Shown here: piece after piece, positions 46,925 through 56,574 of the stretch
Numbering within the stretch: the stretch's first letter is position 1
Layout: each line of letters begins with the position of its first letter
Assembly (NCBI GenBank): GCA_044449065.1
Contig: JBIOHP010000005.1
Location: 137,619 to 201,618, forward strand
From: JBIOHP01 sp044449065
GTDB lineage: Bacteria; Bacteroidota; Ignavibacteria; UBA10030; SZUA-254
Length of the DNA stretch: 64,000 nt
Reading direction: 5' to 3'
The notes under the pieces: model-generated
Database searches by the model: none
Told to the model about the DNA's origin: nothing
The model's input: only the letters and a program-made list of their open reading frames with translations
Position numbers and translations under genes: made by a program

Positions 46925-48142
46925 ATGAGTATCAGTCAGTTAGCCCGAAGCATACTTGAATCGCCGACCCTGAAACTGAATGAAGAAGCCCGCATCCTGA
47001 GGGAAAAGGGCGAAGCGGTCATTCACCTCGGCGCAGGCGAGCCGAAAAACAAAGCGCCGATCAACGCAATCCTGAGTTCCGCGGCAAAACTCACCGCCGG
47101 CGACGTGAAATATACGCCAACCGACGGCATCCCGTCGCTCAAAAAAGCGATCATCCGCTACACCGAGGAACATTACGACCGCATCGTCAAACCCGAAAAC
47201 GTTATCGTCTCTGCCGGCGCGAAGCAATCGTTGTATAATCTTCTCTACACGCTCCTCAACCCGCAGGACGAGGTGATCGTCCTGGCGCCCTACTGGGTGA
47301 GCTACCCGGAGATGATCAAAATGGTGTACGGCGTCCCGGTAATTGTCAGGCCGGAAGACGGCACCTTCTTCCCGCGCATGAAAGAGATTGAACAGGCGGT
47401 CAGCTCGTACACCAGGGCAATCATCATCAACAGCCCGAACAATCCCTCCGGCGCGGTGTACCCGGAATCGTTTATCGAAGAGATCGTCCACTACTGTGAG
47501 AAGAAAGGGATTTACTGCATCATGGACGATATCTACCACAAGCTGTTGTTCGATGGCAGAATGCCCATCTCGGGGTACAAATACACCGATAAGGACGTTG
47601 AATCGAGCAAGATCATCGTCATCAACGGCATCTCGAAACTCTACGGGATGACGGGATTCCGCATCGGCTGGGTGGTAGCGCCCAAACCGATCGTCGACGT
47701 TATGATCAACGTGCAGGGGCAAACAACATCGTGCCCCGCGATGCTCACGCAGGCGGCGGCGGAAGGCGCGCTCACGGGCGTGCAAAGCGGCGTCGATAGT
47801 CTGCGGTTAATGATCGAAAACAACCGCAACGTGATGGTACAGGAGCTCCAATCCTTTACCGGCGTGAAGATTACCAAGCCGGGCGGCACATTCTACTGCT
47901 TGCCCGATTTCCGCGCGTACAGCAATAACTCGGTCGAGCTCTCGGCGTTCTTGCTGAAAAAAGCGCTGGTCGTTACCGTGCCGGGAAGAGAGTTCGGCAT
48001 GGAGGGGCATCTCCGCCTGAGCTACTGCGGCACCATCAAAGACATCAAACTTGGAGTCGAGAGAATTAAGTGGGCACTCGATCCTAATTCACCAAATGAA
48101 ATATTCATCGGCGAACGAAAGTTAGTGAGGGACTGGTTATGA
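46925..48142 (+). CDS. PLP-dependent aminotransferase, class I (aspartate aminotransferase-like)
   Basis: This 405-residue fold-type I aminotransferase has HLGAGEPKNKAP at the N-terminus, NSPNNPSGAVY (conserved NxPNNPTG), the PLP-lysine region INGISKLYGMTGFRIGW (Lys in SKLYG) and RLSYCGT near the end (substrate-carboxylate Arg). The ATG at 46925 has GGAG upstream and begins with a typical N-terminus; an upstream in-frame ATG at 46814 adds nothing conserved. It probably interconverts aspartate and oxaloacetate with glutamate/2-oxoglutarate. Its stop overlaps the PEP carboxykinase start (ATGA), which fits a shared oxaloacetate pool. Confidence 0.9.
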   Translation: MSISQLARSILESPTLKLNEEARILREKGEAVIHLGAGEPKNKAPINAILSSAAKLTAGDVKYTPTDGIPSLKKAIIRYTEEHYDRIVKPENVIVSAGAKQSLYNLLYTLLNPQDEVIVLAPYWVSYPEMIKMVYGVPVIVRPEDGTFFPRMKEIEQAVSSYTRAIIINSPNNPSGAVYPESFIEEIVHYCEKKGIYCIMDDIYHKLLFDGRMPISGYKYTDKDVESSKIIVINGISKLYGMTGFRIGWVVAPKPIVDVMINVQGQTTSCPAMLTQAAAEGALTGVQSGVDSLRLMIENNRNVMVQELQSFTGVKITKPGGTFYCLPDFRAYSNNSVELSAFLLKKALVVTVPGREFGMEGHLRLSYCGTIKDIKLGVERIKWALDPNSPNEIFIGERKLVRDWL

Positions 48143-49779
48143 ACAATATCCTGAATATTAAATCGCCCGCAGAGGGCGAAGCGAAAGCGCTGAAAAGCGA
48201 TTACGGGCTTGCCAATCACGGTTTGTCCAATCTCAACATGGTGTACTGGAATCTTTCCACGGAAGCATTATACGAGGAAATAACGTTCAGGAGCGAAGCG
48301 CGGATCACACAGTTGGGGCCCATCGTCGTAAACACCGGCAAGCATACAGCCCGGTCGGCAAACGATAAATTCATTGTCCGCGAAGGCACAACGGAAGGAC
48401 ACATCTGGTGGGGCGAATATAACCGTCCCTTCAGTCAGGCAAAATTTGACGAACTGTTCGCCCGGATGCAGGGCTACCTGCAGGGGCGCGATCTGTTTGT
48501 GCAGGATTGCTTTGCAGGCGCCGATCCTGAATACCGCATGCCCGTCCGTATCGTCACCGAGCATGCCTGGCATAGTTTCTTTGCCCGGAACATGTTCCTC
48601 CTCCCCAAAAACGCGGAAGAATATCATCGTCATATTCCGGATTTTACAATCCTTTGCGCGCCGGGATTCAAAGGGATGCCGCAGATCGACGGGACCGCTT
48701 CGGAAACTTACATCGTGCTCAACTTTGAAAAGAAGCTCTGCATCATCGGGAATACGGCGTACGCTGGCGAGATCAAGAAGTCGGTCTTTACCATCCTGAA
48801 TTACCTCCTCCCGCTCGAAGGCGTTATGCCGATGCACTGCTCCGCGAATATCGGCAAAGCGAAAGATACTGCAATCTTTTTCGGATTATCGGGAACGGGG
48901 AAAACAACCCTTTCCGCCGATCCCAACCGGTTGCTTATCGGGGATGATGAACACGGCTGGAGCGACCAGGGGGTATTCAACTTTGAAGGCGGGTGTTACG
49001 CAAAGGTGATTTCGCTTTCGCCGACTGCGGAACCGGAAATTTATGAATGCACGCGGAAGTTCGGTACTATCCTGGAGAACGTCGTTTTCGATCCGATCAC
49101 ACGTAAGATCGATCTTGACGATCCGACCATTACGGAAAACACACGGGCATCATACCCGCTCGATTATATAGCGAACTCGGTTCCGGAGAAAATGGGAGGA
49201 CATCCTAAGAATATTATCCTCCTCACGTGCGATGCCTCCGGCGTTATGCCCCCGATCGCGAAGTTAACGCCAGATCAAGCGCTGTATCAATTTATTTCGG
49301 GATATACATCGAAAATTGCCGGCACAGAAGTCGGCCTCGGCAAAGAGCCCGAAATGACTTTCAGCACCTGCTTCGGCGCGCCGTTTATGGTGCACCATCC
49401 GTATTTCTACGCAGACCTCTTAAAGAGAAAAATATTGAAATACGGTGTGCATTGCTGGCTGGTGAATACGGGATGGGTTGGCGGAGCATACGGGATAGGC
49501 AAACGCATCAGCATCCGGTATACCCGCGCGTTGTTGAATAACGTGCTGGATGGGAAACTGCTGAACGTGAAATACTTCAAAGATCCCATCTTCGGCTTTG
49601 AAGTGCCGCTGACATGCGATGAAGTGCCGTCAAGCGTGCTCAACCCGGCAGATTCCTGGCCCAGCAAAGACGCGTACATGCATAAGTACAAATCGCTTGC
49701 AGCGCGGTTTATTGAAAACTTCAAAAAATTTGAAGACGGTTGCGCGAAGGAAGTTATAGAGGCAGGACCGAAGCTGTAG
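48139..49779 (+). CDS. pckA: ATP-dependent phosphoenolpyruvate carboxykinase
   Basis: This 546-residue protein has the PckA motifs: PIVVNTGKHTARSANDKF near the N-terminus, MHCSANIG, the P-loop GLSGTGKTTLS (kinase-1a) and DDEHGWSDQGVFNFEGGCYAK (kinase-2 and metal site, read in two parts), and NTGWVGGAYGIGKR. The enzyme converts oxaloacetate plus ATP to PEP, CO2 and ADP in gluconeogenesis. It overlaps the upstream aminotransferase by 4 nt. Together they can turn aspartate into PEP. The operon is closed by a strong terminator. Confidence 0.96.
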   Translation: MNNILNIKSPAEGEAKALKSDYGLANHGLSNLNMVYWNLSTEALYEEITFRSEARITQLGPIVVNTGKHTARSANDKFIVREGTTEGHIWWGEYNRPFSQAKFDELFARMQGYLQGRDLFVQDCFAGADPEYRMPVRIVTEHAWHSFFARNMFLLPKNAEEYHRHIPDFTILCAPGFKGMPQIDGTASETYIVLNFEKKLCIIGNTAYAGEIKKSVFTILNYLLPLEGVMPMHCSANIGKAKDTAIFFGLSGTGKTTLSADPNRLLIGDDEHGWSDQGVFNFEGGCYAKVISLSPTAEPEIYECTRKFGTILENVVFDPITRKIDLDDPTITENTRASYPLDYIANSVPEKMGGHPKNIILLTCDASGVMPPIAKLTPDQALYQFISGYTSKIAGTEVGLGKEPEMTFSTCFGAPFMVHHPYFYADLLKRKILKYGVHCWLVNTGWVGGAYGIGKRISIRYTRALLNNVLDGKLLNVKYFKDPIFGFEVPLTCDEVPSSVLNPADSWPSKDAYMHKYKSLAARFIENFKKFEDGCAKEVIEAGPKL

Positions 49780-49804
49780 TTTCTTCAGAAACGCTGTAAA
49801 ACAG

Positions 49805-49846
49805 AACGTCCCGTTCCGGTAATTCCGGAACGGGACGTTTTTATTT
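49805..49846 (+). terminator. Strong intrinsic terminator after pckA
   Basis: A perfect 15-bp stem AACGTCCCGTTCCGG/CCGGAACGGGACGTT with a 5-nt loop (49805-49839) is followed by TTTATTT. It lies between convergent genes, so it may serve both strands. Confidence 0.9.
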
Positions 49847-49878
49847 CTGACCCCTTTTGTGTGTCTTACGATTCTATA

Positions 49879-51288
49879 TTAGTCGCCGAAATAGTAGCTG
49901 GCGGTCATATACCCGAAAGTGGGCAGTGATGAATTGCCGATTAATCCGAGTGCGCTGCGGAGCGCTGATTCGCTTACCGTAGCATCGACAGCAAGGCCGC
50001 CGAATTTTAACCCGACTCCCATGGTAACTAACTGATCTGCGCCATATCCGCCAATGCCGACATAGCTGCCGGCGGTAATAGAGTTTTGTTCGCCGACGTA
50101 GTCATCTGTTGTTCCTGGAGGAATGCTCGCTTTATTATAGCTGTATTTATAGCTTGAAGTCATAATAGAGCGATAATAGCCCATGCGACCTGCGAGCCAA
50201 TCAGTGATAGCCCATTCACCACCGATGTTGAGAACCGGGAATTGTTTGACCGGCGTCTCAATGGTGCTTGCTGTGCTCAAGGTAGTGGTCGTTGTGGTCA
50301 ATTCTGTTTTATAGTTCGTGTATTGATAGCTCACACCGCCAACCAGTAGGATGCTCTGTGTGCGATATTCTCCGCCAATTCCAAGAGCATAATGCAGATA
50401 GCTCAATTTATAGGAATTCAGCGTGGCTGGGGTGAGGGTAGCGCCCGGTTCGACCGATGGAGGGGTATCCTCCGTCGGCTGCGAAGACCAAAGAGCTAAC
50501 TCGCCGTACGGGGTGAAGGTGAATTTATTGTTCACTTTGTTTATCCAGCGGGCGTTAAACTGCAATTCTGTCGCAGTGGCGTTGTATTCGCCGGTATAGC
50601 CCGCGACGGGATTGAAAATTGCCGTATCCGGAGGAACATTTGTGTATTTATCGTGCGCTTTATCCAACCGGATAGCGGCAGCGAAATCTAATATGGAATT
50701 ATTGCCCATATCGTACTGCATTCCTGCCCTGAGCCCGAACACACGTCCGGAAACTTCATTGGTACTATCGTGCACGGCTGCTCCGTTATGCGAAAGCGTG
50801 CCGCTTCCATCATTGCCGGACCAACCATACATTAATCCAAAGCCCCACGTTATTTGATTGCAACGAGTGGAAACAACTGCTTCCATTGCATCAGCGATAG
50901 GCGGAACGTATTGTGCCATTCCGAAGCCGCGACGTTGAATATTGGCGATCAAAGGGCTTATTTTGCTTACATATGAAGGATCATAGCTGAGGATTAAGCC
51001 GGCATTCCAGGTATCATTCAAACCAATCGATAGGGCTGAATTCTGATAACCGTATCCATCGGCGCCGGCAATATTCGCTAATCCATAATCCTTATATTTC
51101 GCCTGATAGGCGGGGTTAATATACATCCATGTAGGATCATCGATGATGAAAGGATTCATCACAAGGCTCGTCCCCTCCATTGAACCGCCCAACGCGATCT
51201 GGCGGGCTATTCCGCCGGGTTTTGCCTGTGAAAATCCTATGCTCGATATGAGCAGGATGAACATGAGAGATAGTACAAGAGTTTTCAT
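49879..51288 (-). CDS. Outer-membrane beta-barrel protein (PorV/FadL-like)
   Basis: This protein of about 469 residues has a signal peptide (MKTLVLSLMFILLISSIGFS, cleavage near FSQA). An upstream in-frame ATG at 51315 is possible, but the inner one has GGAAGAG at the right distance. The mature part starts GIARQIALGGSMEGTS and contains a DDPTWMYINPAYQ turn typical of FCB outer-membrane proteins, then many short alternating strands and the aromatic C-terminal strand MTASYYFGD. It is probably a porin or transporter barrel. No ligand can be named. It is a single gene convergent with pckA. Confidence 0.8.
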   Translation of the reverse strand: MKTLVLSLMFILLISSIGFSQAKPGGIARQIALGGSMEGTSLVMNPFIIDDPTWMYINPAYQAKYKDYGLANIAGADGYGYQNSALSIGLNDTWNAGLILSYDPSYVSKISPLIANIQRRGFGMAQYVPPIADAMEAVVSTRCNQITWGFGLMYGWSGNDGSGTLSHNGAAVHDSTNEVSGRVFGLRAGMQYDMGNNSILDFAAAIRLDKAHDKYTNVPPDTAIFNPVAGYTGEYNATATELQFNARWINKVNNKFTFTPYGELALWSSQPTEDTPPSVEPGATLTPATLNSYKLSYLHYALGIGGEYRTQSILLVGGVSYQYTNYKTELTTTTTTLSTASTIETPVKQFPVLNIGGEWAITDWLAGRMGYYRSIMTSSYKYSYNKASIPPGTTDDYVGEQNSITAGSYVGIGGYGADQLVTMGVGLKFGGLAVDATVSESALRSALGLIGNSSLPTFGYMTASYYFGD

Positions 51289-52202
51289 TTTACTCTTCCG
51301 TATATAGTTGAACATTATTGATTTAGATTTATTGTCTTTGATGTTATTATAGGTTCAATCAATTATCACTTAAGTGGTAATTAAGTATTTATCTTAGATA
51401 AAAAAGTTAAACCAGAAGATGAAAAACATCGATGGATAGTTATTAATATCATCATCAACTTACATTCACATCATTAATTTGATGATACCGACATTTAGAA
51501 AATATCCCCAAACAGCGTCGATATTAGGGAATTATCCATCAACTTTGATAGGTGAATTTAAATAATAATTCTGGATTAGTCAAGTTTTATCGCGAGTCGC
51601 AATTCGTAAAGCTTAGCCGCTTTGTTGGAATTTTTAACCAGACATTACAAGAATGGCTTAATTGACCTGTTTTATGCGTTTTTACTAATGACCTAAATTA
51701 TATACATCACCAAAAAAATAAATGTCCGAAATTGTAAAATCCGGTACGTTATCGATTTCCCTGTTATTGGATGACTTCAGAGACCAAAAGAAGCGATTGG
51801 CGCTGGGCATCAACAATCCGGCATAATATTGACCGAAAAAATATTTTGGAATAATTCAGCAGCTTCAAAATGAAAAGAATTCGCTAACATGTTTAAAGAT
51901 GGATTATTAAACTTATCCACAATCCGATTATAATTTATTGCGAAAAGAGTATGACATTCCGGCAATTTATTTTGGCAAGCGATATCCCATTAAAGAGATT
52001 AACATCAATGGTTGAGTAAAATCAGCTCCATGTTTGGCATTCGCTCTGTTTAAAAAAAGTTGATTGGGGGGCAGTCCAAGGATAAATTAAAAAATGTTGT
52101 TCAATTCTTAAATTCTTCTAATATAAATAAGGATAATACAACCTGAATATGCTATTCTTTTATTATTGTTCAGTCAAAAGTATGCTACACTCTATGATTT
52201 AA
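51289..52202. other. AT-rich intergenic region without recognisable genes
   Basis: About 0.9 kb, low in GC, with only short open frames (for example 34 codons from 51722). It leads into the fragment of a secretion ATPase and may contain decayed DNA of that gene or a mobile element, but no similarity could be read by eye. Confidence 0.5.
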
Positions 52203-52535
52203 AACCGGCCTGAAAAAATTTGCCCCGACTGTAAGGAAGAATACCAGCCCACCAATGACGAAATGAATCGATTAGGGACGGGACAGTTTGTGACATTTTA
52301 TAAAGGAAAGGGGTGCGAATCCTGCGATGGAACAGGTTATCGTGAACGGACCGGGATCCATGAAATTCTCGTTATCGACGACCGGCTGCGCGATCTCATC
52401 TACCGCGAGGCGTCATTCATAGAAATTAAGGAAGCCGCATACGCGGCCGGATTTGAAGATATCCACGCCGATGCGCTCAAGAAAGCAACTACGGGAATTA
52501 TAACAATTGATGAAGTGCTGAGAGCGGCGCGATAA
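52203..52535 (+). pseudogene. C-terminal remnant of a GspE/PilB-type secretion ATPase
   Basis: Directly after a stop codon (TAA 52200-52202), the frame encodes RPEKICPDCKEEYQPTNDE, then GCESCDGTGYRERTGIHEIL and ends DEVLRAAR. This is the zinc-binding C-terminal part of type II secretion/type IV pilus assembly ATPases (CxxC...CxxC), with the usual GIHE and TIDEVLR. The Walker A and B portion is missing upstream, so this is a truncated 111-codon remnant and not a working gene. The first ATG is at 52263. Confidence 0.8.
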
Positions 52536-52543
52536 TGAGTTTA

Positions 52544-52867
52544 TCACACCATTGATTTTCTCAAGGTGTGTTTCAATTTGTGTATCCGATCCCGTATCTG
52601 CTTTAACTGCGCATAGTCCTTCCCGCTAATAGCGGCTTCACGCTGGACTTTCAGTTCTTTAATCTCAGCTTTAATTTTTCTTTTATTAATCCCAACAACC
52701 TGATGGTGAACATGCCAATCGATGCCCAGCGCCGCGCAAAGAGCAGGAACTAACTTTTCCTTATGCATGGTGCTATGCCCCTTTACCGCCTCATGATCGA
52801 TGCCATCTGCAATCTGCCGTAGTTCAACTACGGTCATGGAGTTTAATTGCTCAAGTGTATATGCCAA
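52544..52867 (-). CDS. Small Rho-N/SAP-like protein with coiled coil
   Basis: This 107-residue protein's N-terminus LEQLNSMTVVELRQIA with KEKLVPALCAALGI resembles the Rho-factor N-terminal/SAP helix-extended-helix fold, often nucleic-acid binding. The C-terminal half is a charged helix (NKRKIKAEIKELKVQREA, YAQLKQIRDRIHKLKHTL). Function is unknown; a DNA- or RNA-binding role is inference. AGGAG lies before the ATG. It stands alone, 200 bp from gatD. Confidence 0.65.
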   Translation of the reverse strand: MAYTLEQLNSMTVVELRQIADGIDHEAVKGHSTMHKEKLVPALCAALGIDWHVHHQVVGINKRKIKAEIKELKVQREAAISGKDYAQLKQIRDRIHKLKHTLRKSMV

Positions 52868-53069
52868 GGGAGGATCTCCTTTCGTATGCTGATTTTATTT
52901 TTCAATCAATGAAAAGAACCAATTGAGTATTTAACGAATTAAGAATAAGATGAATTTAACGAGAAATGGTGGAAAGATCAAGGGCTCAAGATTAAAATGG
53001 CAGGGGACAAATTAATTTCCGACCTTAATTTTGACGAAATTAAGCCGATTTATCCGGTTGAATTTTTCT

Positions 53070-54458
53070 CTACTTCCTGTATTTTGAAATAAATTCCTCA
53101 ACTTCCGGCACGCCGCCCTGAAGAATCAGATAACCATTGCTTGTCTCACGTTCGGTGATTTCCCCGGCGATAGGCGTAAGCATAATCTTTTTCACTTCCT
53201 CAAGATCGTTCGACTGACCGAGAGCCCACCCTAATTTCACATACGCCACTTCCGGAAGCATATTTGCAGTGGGTATTACTCCAAGCTCCATCATATCACG
53301 CCCGGTATCGTATACATACATTTGAACATATCCCCAGAGTGTTTGGACAGTCATGTAGACCGCAATATTTTTTTCTTTTGCGCGCTTTAGCGCCGGGTAC
53401 AACGGTTTGTTGACATGACCGAGTCCGGTTCCGGCGATAATAATTCCTATATAATTATTATCGATCAACGAATCGATGATATCGGGTTTCATGTTGGGAT
53501 AATAATAAACTATACTCACCCTATCATCAAACGCCGTGTTGATTACGACATTGTTATCCGTCCGCCGTCGTTTGTAATCTTGACGGAGCGGCGTGATTGT
53601 TTCTCTGCTCACCATGGCGATGGGTATATCTCCTATCGTCCGGAATGTTGATCTATAGCTTGAGTGCATTTTCCTTACGCGCGTGCCTCGATGCAACAAT
53701 CCATAAACATCCGATGTGGGACCAAACATGCACACCATCACCTCGGCGATATCGCTTTCCGCTGCGGTTTTCACGCTGTGCATCAGATTTAACGCGGCGT
53801 CGGACGAGGGTCTATCGCTTGATCGCTGCGAGCCAACCATAACGATGGGAACGGGAGAGTTCTGCACCATAAAGGAAAGAATTGCCGCGGTGTGGTGCAT
53901 TGTATCAGTGCCGTGCCCGATAACGATTCCCTGAATCCCTTTTTGAATTTCTCTCCCGATTGCTTCTGCCGTCCCTTTCCATTGTTCCGGACCCATATTT
54001 TCACTGAATACCCCGTACAATTTTTCCGTATTAAGGTTGCAAATATCGGCGAGTTCCGGTACTGATCCGTATAATTCGCCGGGAGAAAAAGCAGGGATAA
54101 CCGCGCCGGTCCGGTAATCAAGCCGGCTGGCGATGGTGCCGCCGGTGCCGAGGAGTTTTACATTCGGTTTCTTAGGATCAAAAGGAAATTCTTTTTCGGG
54201 AATTTTATAATGGGCTTCTTTCCGCCCCGAAATGGTAATTGATTCAACATGCCGCGCCGCGATGCCGATATTGTAGCCCGAATTCAATTTAATGACGATA
54301 TGGAAATGATCGGCAGTCTCGGAACGGGGCAAGATAATTCCTTTATACGAACCTTTGTTTGTTTTTATTTCCACGTCGCACCATACCATGGCGCCAAAAT
54401 TTTTTAATATTTCCAGGGCTTCTCCCCGATATCCTTTATATGAATCATTACTCGACAT
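53070..54458 (-). CDS. gatD: Glutamyl-tRNA(Gln) amidotransferase subunit D (archaeal type)
   Basis: This 462-residue protein has an N-terminal GatD domain (about 1-80, KNFGAMVWCDVEIKTNKG) and an L-asparaginase-like amidase domain with GTGGTIASRLDY (catalytic Thr) and GIVIGHGTDTMHHTA (second Thr, Asp). It hydrolyses glutamine to supply ammonia to GatE for converting Glu-tRNA(Gln) to Gln-tRNA(Gln). The size and both halves match archaeal GatD and not plain asparaginase, which lacks the N-domain. It lies 4 bp after gatE in the same operon. GatDE is the archaeal system, rare in bacteria. Confidence 0.92.
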   Translation of the reverse strand: MSSNDSYKGYRGEALEILKNFGAMVWCDVEIKTNKGSYKGIILPRSETADHFHIVIKLNSGYNIGIAARHVESITISGRKEAHYKIPEKEFPFDPKKPNVKLLGTGGTIASRLDYRTGAVIPAFSPGELYGSVPELADICNLNTEKLYGVFSENMGPEQWKGTAEAIGREIQKGIQGIVIGHGTDTMHHTAAILSFMVQNSPVPIVMVGSQRSSDRPSSDAALNLMHSVKTAAESDIAEVMVCMFGPTSDVYGLLHRGTRVRKMHSSYRSTFRTIGDIPIAMVSRETITPLRQDYKRRRTDNNVVINTAFDDRVSIVYYYPNMKPDIIDSLIDNNYIGIIIAGTGLGHVNKPLYPALKRAKEKNIAVYMTVQTLWGYVQMYVYDTGRDMMELGVIPTANMLPEVAYVKLGWALGQSNDLEEVKKIMLTPIAGEITERETSNGYLILQGGVPEVEEFISKYRK

Positions 54459-54462
54459 TATT

Positions 54463-56370
54463 TCATTTCCTTTTTATCAATCCGACTTTTTCAGCAACTA
54501 CCGCGCCATCAACCTTACCCCTCATCTTTTCCATTACGATTCCCATCAGTACCTCAAGTTTTTTCTCAGAATTAAATAAGTTCACAGAAGATAATTCACG
54601 TTTCGATTCGGCTATAATCCCGTCCAATTCTTTTTTCGGGCATGGCTGAGGAATCCTCCACTTACCATACGCGGCAGCATCCCGCATGCTGAGAAAAATT
54701 CCATCCTTCGGCAAAATTCCATCCTTAAATGCCTGAAAAATATCTTTTATTTGTTTTACGTCTATCAGTTGATCCCGATACCGGCAACCAAATATCCTTT
54801 TTGGAAATTGAACAAGCGCTACGCTTGCAAGTGTGGGATGGATCTTCCACTCTTTTACGAACATCTCAAATAATTTTGCATAAGGCGATATGGATAGAAC
54901 GGGAATAACGTCCGATGGAATATGCAGCTCTTGATACCACTCCTCGTACTGCCAGAATGGTTTGGGTAAGGTCACTTTTATCCTTTGAAGCCGTTCTTCC
55001 GTAATCTTTTTCGGCGGCAGATCGGTATCGGGATACATTCTATCCGGACCGGGGAGAATCCGTTCAAATCCATTCGTACCATCGCGCAGCGCCTGCCGGG
55101 TCTCGGATGGAATGCCGATCGTTGCTTCTTTTGCGCGGATAACAATTTCTTTTGCCCCGGTATCGGCGTCACGCTCATCACCCCAGACGAGAACTATCGA
55201 ATCATCGGTCGTTCCGCCAAGAACTTTTTTTATACTCTGCCATTCCGACGTTGAAATAGTCTCACCCGGACTATCTGAATGGATGATGTTTGGCAGCGTG
55301 GTAAGACACGCAATCACACGCACACGATCGGACATCTCGCGGGAAAACAAAGTTCCGGTCTGGGTTTGCCAGGTTAGTAATCCTTTGAAGCCCCGCAATA
55401 ACACTGCATTGACAACCATTCCCATATCGAGTGCATTTTGAATCGGTTGAAAGCGCGTTTTCCTGAGAAGTTTAGAAACATTTTCGACCTTCGATTGGAA
55501 CGATTCAGGTTTAATCCCGCGCTGATGAAGCTCTGCTCGCAAACGAAGCAGGTTATACTGACGCATTGCTTCATTGTATGTAAGGAGAGGAATTTTTGAA
55601 ATGAGGGGCACGCCCTTGATTTCAATTCGTGTTCCGCCCGTCACACTCACATTAACATCTTCTCGCGCAGATCCGATTCCGGTACGTACTTTTCCGGTAC
55701 TCCGAAGAAGTTTACGGCAGATTTCTGCGACTTCTGCAACTTCTTGCGGATTTCTCATATCCGGACCGGTAACGGTTTCGATGAGCGGCATGCCTAACCG
55801 ATCCGTCAAATACACACGCCGATGTCCAATATCGCTCACTTCACGGCATGAATCCTCTTCTATTGAAAGCTGAATGATGCGTATTTGATGATCCTTATAA
55901 GGGATAGAACCATCCAGCGAGACAATTGATGTCCGCTGAAATCCAGTAGGGATGCTGCCGTCCAGGTATTGTTTACGGGCTATATGGATTTCATCGACAG
56001 GAGAGCTGTTATACATCATTCCGGATCCAAGGGCAATATCCAATGCATCATCATTAATCTCGAACGGCGGGGTATCATCCATCTCATAGGTGCAAACAGT
56101 CTCACGGTTGATGCGATAAATAATCTCTTTTTTTGTTTTAAACTCCATGAGCGCGGTGCCATCATATTCTCCTAATTCGGATAATGTCGGTCTCATGTGC
56201 CGAAGAATCTCGGCGTCGAATTTATCGGCATATTTTCCTGCGGGGCAACGGCAAAAAAGCTTTTTGGCAGTAAGAAGCTGCTGGTGTATTTCCAAACCCG
56301 ATTTAAAGCCAACGGCGGCATAATCCGCATCGGTCATTTCGGAAAATGGTTTGAAGATAAATTCGGACAT
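54463..56370 (-). CDS. gatE: Glutamyl-tRNA(Gln) amidotransferase subunit E (archaeal type)
   Basis: This 635-residue protein begins with the GatB/E core: GFKSGLEIHQQLLTAKKLFC (metal and Glu-tRNA site), EMDDTPPFEIN, RLGMPLIETVTGPDM and GSAREDVNVSV. The middle contains the GatE-specific AspRS-like (GAD) insertion around GFKGLLTWQTQTG and LVWGDERDADTG. The tail has a helical C-domain ending LEVLMGIVMEKMRGKVDG. It kinase-activates Glu-tRNA(Gln) and transamidates it using ammonia from GatD. Bacteria normally use GatCAB, in which GatB lacks this insertion. ATG is at 56370. Confidence 0.93.
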   Translation of the reverse strand: MSEFIFKPFSEMTDADYAAVGFKSGLEIHQQLLTAKKLFCRCPAGKYADKFDAEILRHMRPTLSELGEYDGTALMEFKTKKEIIYRINRETVCTYEMDDTPPFEINDDALDIALGSGMMYNSSPVDEIHIARKQYLDGSIPTGFQRTSIVSLDGSIPYKDHQIRIIQLSIEEDSCREVSDIGHRRVYLTDRLGMPLIETVTGPDMRNPQEVAEVAEICRKLLRSTGKVRTGIGSAREDVNVSVTGGTRIEIKGVPLISKIPLLTYNEAMRQYNLLRLRAELHQRGIKPESFQSKVENVSKLLRKTRFQPIQNALDMGMVVNAVLLRGFKGLLTWQTQTGTLFSREMSDRVRVIACLTTLPNIIHSDSPGETISTSEWQSIKKVLGGTTDDSIVLVWGDERDADTGAKEIVIRAKEATIGIPSETRQALRDGTNGFERILPGPDRMYPDTDLPPKKITEERLQRIKVTLPKPFWQYEEWYQELHIPSDVIPVLSISPYAKLFEMFVKEWKIHPTLASVALVQFPKRIFGCRYRDQLIDVKQIKDIFQAFKDGILPKDGIFLSMRDAAAYGKWRIPQPCPKKELDGIIAESKRELSSVNLFNSEKKLEVLMGIVMEKMRGKVDGAVVAEKVGLIKRK

Positions 56371-56574
56371 ATTATATTGAGGTCTTAAAAAATATATTGG
56401 AGAATCACATAATCACCTATCAATGCAGATTAAAACGTCTCATCGAAGGAAAAATTATCTAAAAATATACGCCATTTGTGTTTCACAAGCAATTTGAGAC
56501 AAGGGTTCACGAATTAGGGAAAAAATCCGGATCAGATTATTGTTTGTTCCACATCAAATTTCTATATTTTTACT

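Noticed and set aside
46940..47785. Long open frame on the minus strand inside the aminotransferase
   Set aside because: It is antisense to a clear gene in GC-rich codons and shows no recognisable domain; it is a shadow frame.
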